Assembly (NCBI GenBank): GCA_945946665.1
Contig: CAMEWO010000008.1
Coordinates: 1-64,000 of the forward strand
Reading direction: 5' to 3'
DNA length: 64,000 nt
Origin: an uncultured Eubacterium sp.
Lineage (GTDB): Bacteria > Bacillota > Clostridia > Lachnospirales > Lachnospiraceae
Shown here piece after piece: positions 18,950 through 26,071 of the stretch. The position numbers and the translations under genes were made by a program. Numbering within the stretch: the stretch's first letter is position 1; each line of letters opens with the position of its first letter. The notes beneath the pieces are model-generated. The model had not been told where the DNA came from, did no database searches, and was given only the letters and a program-made list of their open reading frames with translations.

Positions 18950-20653
18950 TGCAATCAGGGAGTAATTAGTGTAATATACAACAAATCCTGGCTTTGCAGC
19001 GGCAGGCTTTTTAATTTCTTTTTTTAGTACATAATCCACTTCAACTTTATCCTGACTCTGTCCTTTTGAGTAATATGCAGCTAAAGAAGCAGCTTCTTCA
19101 AAGGCACGGTCAGGAATTTCTTCCTGTTTCTTACCATTAGTTTTAAGAATGACATGGGAACCGGCCATTCCTTTGGCATGAAACCAGAAATCATCACCTT
19201 TGGCAAACTTGAAGGTAAGTTCATCATTCTGATAATTATTCTTTCCAACATATATATCATATCCGTCACTGGAAATATAGTGAAAAGGTTTACTTGTAAC
19301 TTTAATTTTTTTATTGTTGTTATATGTTTTTTTGATGTAACCTGAGTCGGCAAGCTCCATTTTCAGCTGTGATAAATCTTCTTCTGATACAGCAATATCA
19401 AGAGAAGTAGCAACTGATTCAAGATGTGCAATTTCATCCTCAGTTTCTTTTAGCTGGATAGTTGTAGCTTCATATGTTCTTTTAAGTTTATTATATCTGT
19501 TAAAATATTTAACTGCATTTTCAGAAGGAGAAAGGCTGCTGTCTAAAGGAATGGTTATTTCTTCGTTGGTGTAGTAATTTAATGCGGATAATGATTTGTC
19601 ACCTTCTTTAATATTATAACCATAAGTATTTATTAACTCACCATAAATTCTGTATTTATCTCTGTCTTTTGTATCATTAATCTGGCGGGTTTGTATGTCC
19701 TCCTTTTTACGTGCCCTTTCTAATGCAATAGACACAATTTTTCTTAAATCTGATGATTTCTGCCTGATTCTTGTAACACTGTCTTTTTTTGAATAATAAT
19801 CACGAAGAAGACTGCTTATGGAGTCGTAGTGGGCAATATCACTGCACATTGATAATTTTAAGGATGAAAAATCGGCAGGAATACCATTCTCGTAGGATAT
19901 ACATGGATAAAAATCTCCATTTTTAATTAAATCCATAGTGTTATTAAATATATTGTACAGATGATATACTTCATCATTATTTAAGCAGCTGGCAGGTATG
20001 TCTGGGTCAATAGAAGCATCGTTAATAATCTGGAGTGCTGATAGTGAGCTTAAACCTGTGTAGGATTTGTATAAAGCCTGATGTACTGGCATAGGTTTTG
20101 AAGAAATTGTATCTTTGAATTCTTCAAAGTTAGTTTCTAAAGGATTGATTTTAGAAACAGTATTGGGAATAAAGTATTCCCTGCCTGGAAGAACTTCTCT
20201 TACAGAACTCATCTGCGCTGATACATGTTTGATACTGTCAATGATTCTGTTGCCATCGCAGAATATGATGTTACTGTATTTGCCCATTATTTCAGTTATT
20301 AGATGTTTTCTGCATAAATCACCCATCTCATTTACATGTTCAATTTCAATATCAATAATTCTTTCAAGTCCTGGCTGTGAAATTCCGATTATTCTGCCGT
20401 TATTTAAATGCTTTCTTAAAAGCATGCAGAAATTTGGAGCTGTCATAGGGCTTGGTTTGTTTTCCTCAACAAGATATACGAGAGGAAGGGAAGCGTTAGC
20501 AGATAATTCAAGTCTGAATTGTCCGTTACCTGTTTTAACTGTTAAAAGAAGTTCATCATTTTCTGGCTGGGCAATCTTGTACAGACGACCTCCTTTAATT
20601 GTATTGTTAAGTTCACTACAAATATTTGCTATAACTATACCGTCTAGTGCCAT
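18914..20653 (-). CDS. rqcH: ribosome quality-control protein RqcH (NFACT family)
   Basis: 579 residues. NFACT proteins bind stalled 50S-nascent chain complexes and recruit tRNA-Ala to add C-terminal alanine tails that mark proteins for degradation. The order fits: NFACT-N from the start (MALDGIVIANICSELN), two helix-hairpin/coiled-coil parts (about 260-420), and the NFACT-R domain with DFWFHAKGMAGSHVILKT near 490-510. Older annotation calls this family fibronectin-binding protein. The ATG at 20653 with GAGGATT upstream matches the family start better than the open frame's 20731. It is divergent from yicC. Confidence 0.93.
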   Translation of the reverse strand: MALDGIVIANICSELNNTIKGGRLYKIAQPENDELLLTVKTGNGQFRLELSANASLPLVYLVEENKPSPMTAPNFCMLLRKHLNNGRIIGISQPGLERIIDIEIEHVNEMGDLCRKHLITEIMGKYSNIIFCDGNRIIDSIKHVSAQMSSVREVLPGREYFIPNTVSKINPLETNFEEFKDTISSKPMPVHQALYKSYTGLSSLSALQIINDASIDPDIPASCLNNDEVYHLYNIFNNTMDLIKNGDFYPCISYENGIPADFSSLKLSMCSDIAHYDSISSLLRDYYSKKDSVTRIRQKSSDLRKIVSIALERARKKEDIQTRQINDTKDRDKYRIYGELINTYGYNIKEGDKSLSALNYYTNEEITIPLDSSLSPSENAVKYFNRYNKLKRTYEATTIQLKETEDEIAHLESVATSLDIAVSEEDLSQLKMELADSGYIKKTYNNNKKIKVTSKPFHYISSDGYDIYVGKNNYQNDELTFKFAKGDDFWFHAKGMAGSHVILKTNGKKQEEIPDRAFEEAASLAAYYSKGQSQDKVEVDYVLKKEIKKPAAAKPGFVVYYTNYSLIASTDISKLVQCQ

Positions 20654-20692
20654 AATAATCCTCAATTCAAATTTTTTTAGACTTCTGATGTC

Positions 20693-20721
20693 TTGTACTT
20701 TTATTATAAAAATGCTACAAT
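20693..20721 (+). promoter_or_regulatory. sigma-A promoter of yicC
   Basis: TTGTAC (20693-20698), 17 bases, TACAAT (20716-20721), 36 bases before the yicC start, in the rqcH-yicC divergent gap. Confidence 0.65.
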
Positions 20722-20757
20722 ATATTGTCAAATAAAAAGACAGAAATGGGGATAGCT

Positions 20758-21636
20758 ATGATAAAGAGTATGACTGGTTTCGGCCGCTGTGAAGTTGCTG
20801 ATGGAGCCAGAAAAATAAGTATTGAGATGAAATCTGTCAATCACAGATATCTTGAGGCAGGAATTAAGATGCCTAAGAAGCTTAATGTATTTGAGGCACG
20901 TATCAGGGATGTGTTAAAGAGGTATGCACAGCGTGGTAAAATTGATATATTCATTACATATGAAGATTTAACAGAGAATAAGGTTTCTCTTAAGTATAAT
21001 AGTGACCTTGCCAGGGAGTATATGAATATATTTGATACCATGGCTTCTCAGTTTAACAAGACAAATGATGTATCAATATCGGTTCTTTCACGTTTTCCTG
21101 AGGTTATTACCACTGAGGAAGTTGGAGAGGATGAAGAAGAGCTTTGGCATTTTATTGAATCAGCCTTATGTAAGGCATGCGAGCAGTTTGTCCAGACAAG
21201 AATAACAGAAGGCGAGAATTTAAGGAAAGACCTTTTATTAAAACTGGATAACATGGAGAAACTTGTTGATTATATTGAGACAAGAAGTCCTGAAATAATG
21301 AAAGAGTACAGAAACAAGCTGGAGAATAAAGTTAATGAACTTTTAGGTGATACTACAATAGATGAGAGCAGAATTGCTACTGAAGTAATTATATATGCTG
21401 ATAAAATCTGTGTGGATGAGGAGACGGTACGTCTTAGAAGCCATATAAGCCATGCAAGACAATGTCTTTCTGAAGATGGTGGAATTGGACGAAAGCTTGA
21501 TTTTATTGCACAGGAGATGAACAGGGAAGCTAATACAATTCTTTCAAAGGCTAATGATATTGATATATCTAACAATGCAATAGATTTAAAAACAGAAATC
21601 GAGAAAGTAAGAGAGCAGATTCAGAATATAGAGTAA
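20758..21636 (+). CDS. yicC: YicC family protein (endoribonuclease YicC-like)
   Basis: 292 residues. It opens with the family hallmark MIKSMTGFGR and ends with the conserved DUF1732 stretch GRKLDFIAQEMNREANTILSKA. YicC proteins are reported to act on RNA; in Firmicutes they sit before gmk and rpoZ, as here. The ATG at 20758 follows GGGGAT and matches the family N-terminus; the longer frame from 20725 has no support. The small remA gene often found between yicC and gmk in this group is absent. Confidence 0.94.
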   Translation: MIKSMTGFGRCEVADGARKISIEMKSVNHRYLEAGIKMPKKLNVFEARIRDVLKRYAQRGKIDIFITYEDLTENKVSLKYNSDLAREYMNIFDTMASQFNKTNDVSISVLSRFPEVITTEEVGEDEEELWHFIESALCKACEQFVQTRITEGENLRKDLLLKLDNMEKLVDYIETRSPEIMKEYRNKLENKVNELLGDTTIDESRIATEVIIYADKICVDEETVRLRSHISHARQCLSEDGGIGRKLDFIAQEMNREANTILSKANDIDISNNAIDLKTEIEKVREQIQNIE

Positions 21637-21643
21637 AATATGC

Positions 21644-21672
21644 TTGATTGTTTTGTAAAAGTCAGCTATAAT
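21644..21672 (+). promoter_or_regulatory. sigma-A promoter of gmk
   Basis: TTGATT (21644-21649), 17 bases, TATAAT (21667-21672), 32 bases before the gmk start. It lets gmk-rpoZ be transcribed apart from yicC. Confidence 0.7.
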
Positions 21673-21704
21673 GCAAGTTAAGCGATTTGGAAATGAGGTG
21701 CATT

Positions 21705-22352
21705 ATGAGTAGTCGTGGTACTTTGCTTGTGATATCAGGATTTTCTGGAGCAGGAAAGGGAACGGTTATTAAGTCTCTTATTAATAATTATGATAATTTT
21801 GCTCTTTCCGTATCTGCTACGACCAGGAAACCAAGAGATGGTGAACAGGATGGCATTTCATATTTCTTCAAAACCAAAGAAGAATTTCAGGACATGATCA
21901 ATAAAGGTGAATTGCTGGAATATGCCACATATGTAGGGAATTATTATGGTACGCCTAAGTCATATGTAGAGGATAAGCTTAAAGAAGGTTATAATGTAAT
22001 TCTTGAGATTGAATGTGTTGGAGCATTTAATGTCAGGAAGATGTTTCCTGATGCTCTTCTTATGTATATTATTCCACCATCAGCAGAAGAACTTGAAAGA
22101 AGGTTAAGAGGCAGAGGCACAGAGGATGAAGCTACGATTAATGCAAGGCTTGCCAAAGCGTCAAAAGAAGCTGAGGGTGTTGAAGAATACGATTATATTA
22201 TAATTAATGATTTGGTTGATAATTGCGTAAATGATATTAATGGTATTATTTCAGGTTCTGCAGATACTGTTGAAAAGTGTTTAACTGCAAATAATATTAA
22301 CAGGGTTAACCAGATAAAGAAAGAATTAGAAAAGTTTTCAAAAGGAGAATGA
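21705..22352 (+). CDS. gmk: guanylate kinase
   Basis: 215 residues. It phosphorylates GMP to GDP with ATP. P-loop GFSGAGKGT at about 12-20, the GMP-binding region SVSATTRKPRDGEQDG, and the lid RLRGRGTEDEATI are all present. The ATG at 21705 with GAGGTG upstream is chosen over 21687. rpoZ follows six bases after the stop. Confidence 0.98.
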   Translation: MSSRGTLLVISGFSGAGKGTVIKSLINNYDNFALSVSATTRKPRDGEQDGISYFFKTKEEFQDMINKGELLEYATYVGNYYGTPKSYVEDKLKEGYNVILEIECVGAFNVRKMFPDALLMYIIPPSAEELERRLRGRGTEDEATINARLAKASKEAEGVEEYDYIIINDLVDNCVNDINGIISGSADTVEKCLTANNINRVNQIKKELEKFSKGE

Positions 22353-22358
22353 TTTGTT

Positions 22359-22703
22359 ATGTTACATCCATCATATTCAGAGTTAATGGAAGTTATTAAT
22401 AGTGAGGTTGAAGAGGGGGAACAGTTAGTTGTCCAGAGCCGTTATTCAATTGTAAAAGCTGCTGCCGAGAGAGCAAAGCAGATAATTGATTCAAGATATC
22501 TTGAAGAAAAGTATGAGAAGGCAAAGTTAGCTGATAAGGACGGCAAGAATCCAGAAGTGAGACTTTCAAGGGATGATAAGAGAAAAATAGCTCTTGGTAA
22601 GGAACTTGTTGGTAATGCCCAGAACCTTAAGCCTCTTTCAGTGGCTGTTAAAGAGTTATATGAAGGTAAGGTCAAGATTGTTGGCAATCCATCAGAAGAT
22701 TAA
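22359..22703 (+). CDS. rpoZ: DNA-directed RNA polymerase omega subunit
   Basis: 114 residues. Omega helps fold the beta-prime subunit. The family core is visible: MLHPSYSELM, YSIVKAAAERAKQI and the late KPLSVAVKELYEGKV. Residues 47-75 form a Lys-rich charged insert (about KYEKAKLADKDGKNPEVRLS) longer than in the Bacillus protein. It follows gmk directly with an AAAGGAG site and is closed by a terminator. Confidence 0.93.
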   Translation: MLHPSYSELMEVINSEVEEGEQLVVQSRYSIVKAAAERAKQIIDSRYLEEKYEKAKLADKDGKNPEVRLSRDDKRKIALGKELVGNAQNLKPLSVAVKELYEGKVKIVGNPSED

Positions 22704-22709
22704 TTATTT

Positions 22710-22740
22710 CCCCTGGGATTATCTCAGGGGATTATTTTTT
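22710..22740 (+). terminator. Rho-independent terminator after rpoZ
   Basis: CCCCTG (22710-22715) pairs with CAGGGG (22725-22730), followed by ATTATTTTTT. Confidence 0.8.
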
Positions 22741-22742
22741 GT

Positions 22743-22770
22743 AGCAAAAGCCAGGCAAGGGTCGAATGTG
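22743..22770 (+). repeat. 28-base dispersed motif, copy 1
   Basis: AGCAAAAGCC-AGG-CAAGGG-TC-GAATGTG starts two bases after the rpoZ terminator. The second copy at 34443-34470 matches at 24 of 28 positions and also follows a terminator. Function unknown. Confidence 0.6.
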
Positions 22771-22790
22771 CTTGCGGAATGGAGAGTAGT

Positions 22791-23954
22791 ATGAGCGGGA
22801 AATATAATGAAAAATCAAAAAGCATATCATGTACTGTATGTAATGAATGCGGCGGGTGTTGTTATACTGACATACCTTATGAAGAAACGCTTAGAATAAA
22901 ACAAGATAAAGTTAACAGCCTGTTTAAAAATCTATATGTTACAAGTGGTATTACAGGTATGTATCATCCTGTAAATTACCGGAATAAAGTTCATGGTGTA
23001 ATTAGTACAGGAAAGAATAAAAAGGTTATTTCCGGATGTTATAAGGAAGGAACTCATCAGGTTATCCCAGTTGATTATTGCATGATTCAGGATAAGGATG
23101 CCGATAATATTCTTAATACTCTTACAAATTTGTTTACTTCTTTCAAATATGTGCCATATAACGAGGATTCTGGGCAGGGGTTTGTCAGGCATGTATTAAT
23201 CAGAAAGGGATTTTCAACCCATGAGATTATGGTTGTTATTGTAACCGCAGATGTGGCATTTCCATCAAAAAAAGATTTTATAAAACAGCTTACAAAGCAG
23301 CATCCTGAAATAACAACAATTGTTCAGAATATTAATAACAGTAAAACCAATATGGTATTGGGCAAAAGGAATATTGTTCTTACTGGAAAAGGATATATTG
23401 AGGATGTTTTGTGTAAGAACAGATTTAGAATAAGTCCAGATTCTTTTTATCAGATTAATCCATCACAAACGGAGAAGCTGTATAAAGCTGCAATTAAAAT
23501 GGCAGGGATAAAGAAAGATGACATAGTTCTTGATGCATATTGCGGTATTGGTACAATTGGAATTACCATGGCAAAATTCTGCAGGGAGGTTATAGGAGTT
23601 GAATTAAATCCTGCCGCTGTCAATGATGCTGTATATAATGCAAAGCTTAATAATATTTCTAATATTCATTTTATCTGTCAGGATGCAGGTGAGTATATGA
23701 GTGATAATTACAATAAACTTAAAGCTGACGTTGTAGTAATGGATCCTCCGAGAGCCGGTTCTGACAAAAAGTTTCTTGATTCTGTTATAAGGCTTTCTCC
23801 AGACAGAATCATATATATTTCGTGTAATCCTGAAACACAGGCGAGAGATGTATTACTATTGTTAAATGGTGGATATAGGATTACAGGAATGGAAACATTT
23901 GATTTATTTCCATATACTGATAATGTTGAAAATATTGTATGCATGTCAAAATAA
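22791..23954 (+). CDS. class I SAM-dependent RNA 5-methyluridine methyltransferase (RlmD/TrmA family)
   Basis: 387 residues. Family enzymes methylate C5 of uridine in 23S rRNA or tRNA. An N-terminal Fe-S type cluster of Cys (Cys14, 17, 20, 23) is followed by a substrate region, then the Rossmann domain with LDAYCGIGTIGITMA, DPPRAGSDKKF and the catalytic Cys in YISCNPETQARD. There is no N-terminal TRAM domain, so the protein is 60-70 residues shorter than standard RlmD. The start at 22791 has GGAGAG at the right spacing. The exact target base cannot be assigned by eye. Confidence 0.9.
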   Translation: MSGKYNEKSKSISCTVCNECGGCCYTDIPYEETLRIKQDKVNSLFKNLYVTSGITGMYHPVNYRNKVHGVISTGKNKKVISGCYKEGTHQVIPVDYCMIQDKDADNILNTLTNLFTSFKYVPYNEDSGQGFVRHVLIRKGFSTHEIMVVIVTADVAFPSKKDFIKQLTKQHPEITTIVQNINNSKTNMVLGKRNIVLTGKGYIEDVLCKNRFRISPDSFYQINPSQTEKLYKAAIKMAGIKKDDIVLDAYCGIGTIGITMAKFCREVIGVELNPAAVNDAVYNAKLNNISNIHFICQDAGEYMSDNYNKLKADVVVMDPPRAGSDKKFLDSVIRLSPDRIIYISCNPETQARDVLLLLNGGYRITGMETFDLFPYTDNVENIVCMSK

Positions 23955-24018
23955 AGGCGGTTTTACAATATATGGTCTTAAAATACCATTTTTTGACACA
24001 AAATATCCATATATAGGC

Positions 24019-24047
24019 TTGTAATTACTTGTATTAAAGTATATTAT
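24019..24047 (+). promoter_or_regulatory. probable sigma-A promoter of the first GH25 gene
   Basis: TTGTAA (24019-24024), 17 bases, TATTAT (24042-24047), about 60 bases before the ATG. Confidence 0.5.
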
Positions 24048-24106
24048 AAGTAGAGGTTTTTAATCCATATATTAACAGCTGGTTTTTATGTAAGAGAGAT
24101 TATAAT

Positions 24107-26047
24107 ATGTTGAATTTGAAAAGAGGTTTTAAAGGATTTTTTGACAACCATTCAAAAGCATTAATTATTTCTGTCTGTGGAGTTATGATTGGGGTTACAG
24201 GTTTATCTGTGGCAGTTGTTAATAGTGGTAATAACCTTACGGGAGCGAAAGCATCACAGTGGACAACATTTAGTCAGAAAGAAACAGAAAAAAGTAACAA
24301 TGTTTCCATCTTGGCTACAAGTTCCACTTACGTTGAACCTGACAGCAGTGTAAGGCTCAAAGAGGTTAATACAACCATGGATTCAGTGAATGTCTACAGT
24401 GTCAAGTCTTCGCTAAAGGATATCCGCAGAAGCCTTTCACGTGATGGTGATGAGGATAATATGGCAAGAGCTGTTAATAATGCAATAATTGCAATATCAA
24501 ATAACAGCCAGATTTTATCTTCGGAAGACCAGGCATGGATTAAGAAAGAAAAAGATAAATCATCATCTGGACAGGCATTATCATACGATGATTATGTTAA
24601 ACTCAGTGATTTGCTTGATTTCTTACTTGTTAACATGCTTTCATCACAGGAATATGATTCATATATTTCCTCATTAACTGAGATTCCATCTATAGAGGAA
24701 TTGTCAGATGAAGACATTATCAGTATGTCTGAAAATAATAATCTTCAGATAATTGATGTAGAGAATCTCGACATTGGTGAGGAGGAATCAGTTTTAGAGC
24801 ATGAAAATGACGAAGTTGTTGAAGAGGAAGGAACTTCTTTAGAACTTTTTGAAAATTCTGCTTTAAGTTATGGCGTGGATGTATCTCATTACCAGAAAGA
24901 AATTGACTGGGCAAAGGTGAAATCTTCAGGAATTGATTTTGCAATTATTAAGTGTGGAGGAAGATCTACCAGTTCTAATGCTACACTTTATGAAGACAGC
25001 TATTTCGAAGATAATATCCAGGGAGCCCTTGTTAATGGTATTCAGGTGGGAGTATATTTCTTTTCCCAGGCGACCTCTGTCAAAGAGGCTTATGAGGAAG
25101 CGTCTTTTTGTATTAACCTGATTGAAAAGTACCAGATAACATATCCTGTTGCTTTTGACTGGGAATCATCAGAAGGATACAGAGTAGCTGACGCCGAAAT
25201 TTCCAGGGAACAGCTTACTCAGATTGTTCAGGTTTTTTGTGATACTATTGCCGGTCAGGGATATCAACCTATGGTATATTTTTGCAGGAATGACTGGTAT
25301 AACGCTGTAGATGCTGAAACACTGATACCTGCCTATAAGACATGGCTGGCTTTGTATTATAGTGAATATTATTACAAGGAAAAGACATGGCAGCTGGGGA
25401 ACAGTGTCGCTGAATTTGATTACAAATATGATATGTGGCAGTATGGTGTATCCAATTCTGTTCCAGGAATTGATGGATACGTTGATATGGATATTGCATT
25501 TTTTGCATATTCCAATTATGAGGTTAAAGGTCTGGCTGAACCGTTACTTACTGTAACCAACAAAGATATTCAGATGAACAGATATGAAAAAAAGAGTCTG
25601 TTGTCTGGTGTATATGGTACTAATTCCCTAGGATATTCTGTTGATGTTAAATATCAGATAAAAGGTTACGATGGGGATTTAAATAATATTCCGCCGGGAG
25701 TTTACACTGTTACATATTCATTTAAGGATCCAAGGAGGGGAATCCTTCAGGATGAAGCCAGACTTACGGTATATGATACAGCGAGGATAGAGGTAAAGAA
25801 CAGTAATGTAACCATATATGAGGGGGATAAATATGATTTCCTTGAAAATGTTACAGCATATGATTCATTTGGAAAACGTATTATACCTGATTATATAGTA
25901 ACTCTTGATGGTAGGCCTGTTTCTACTGTAAAAAAAGCTGGCTCATACATAGTAACATACAACATTAAAGATGAAAGACAGGGAGTTGTCACTAGAGTTG
26001 TTAATCTTAAGGTTGTAAAGCAGCCTGAAAAGAATACAATAAAATGA
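24107..26047 (+). CDS. membrane-anchored GH25 lysozyme with C-terminal Ig-like domains
   Basis: 646 residues. A short cytoplasmic N-terminus precedes one membrane segment (about 18-40). Residues 75-250 are a spacer that turns strongly acidic. A GH25 muramidase domain runs about 254-470, with the opening GVDVSHYQ (Asp258) and the catalytic pair in FDWESS (Asp351/Glu353). Two beta-rich Ig/DUF5011-like modules follow (about 475-555 and 560-640), each ending in an AGSYIVTY/GVYTVTY type strand. GH25 enzymes cut the N-acetylmuramyl-N-acetylglucosamine bond in peptidoglycan. It is paired with a second GH25 gene 24 bases downstream. A housekeeping wall-remodelling role is inferred. Confidence 0.9.
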   Translation: MLNLKRGFKGFFDNHSKALIISVCGVMIGVTGLSVAVVNSGNNLTGAKASQWTTFSQKETEKSNNVSILATSSTYVEPDSSVRLKEVNTTMDSVNVYSVKSSLKDIRRSLSRDGDEDNMARAVNNAIIAISNNSQILSSEDQAWIKKEKDKSSSGQALSYDDYVKLSDLLDFLLVNMLSSQEYDSYISSLTEIPSIEELSDEDIISMSENNNLQIIDVENLDIGEEESVLEHENDEVVEEEGTSLELFENSALSYGVDVSHYQKEIDWAKVKSSGIDFAIIKCGGRSTSSNATLYEDSYFEDNIQGALVNGIQVGVYFFSQATSVKEAYEEASFCINLIEKYQITYPVAFDWESSEGYRVADAEISREQLTQIVQVFCDTIAGQGYQPMVYFCRNDWYNAVDAETLIPAYKTWLALYYSEYYYKEKTWQLGNSVAEFDYKYDMWQYGVSNSVPGIDGYVDMDIAFFAYSNYEVKGLAEPLLTVTNKDIQMNRYEKKSLLSGVYGTNSLGYSVDVKYQIKGYDGDLNNIPPGVYTVTYSFKDPRRGILQDEARLTVYDTARIEVKNSNVTIYEGDKYDFLENVTAYDSFGKRIIPDYIVTLDGRPVSTVKKAGSYIVTYNIKDERQGVVTRVVNLKVVKQPEKNTIK

Positions 26048-26071
26048 TTTATTGGAAAGAGGCAGTATAGA

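Noticed and set aside
21637-21704. remA between yicC and gmk
   Set aside because: The gap is only 68 bases and contains the gmk promoter, so the expected small gene is absent here.
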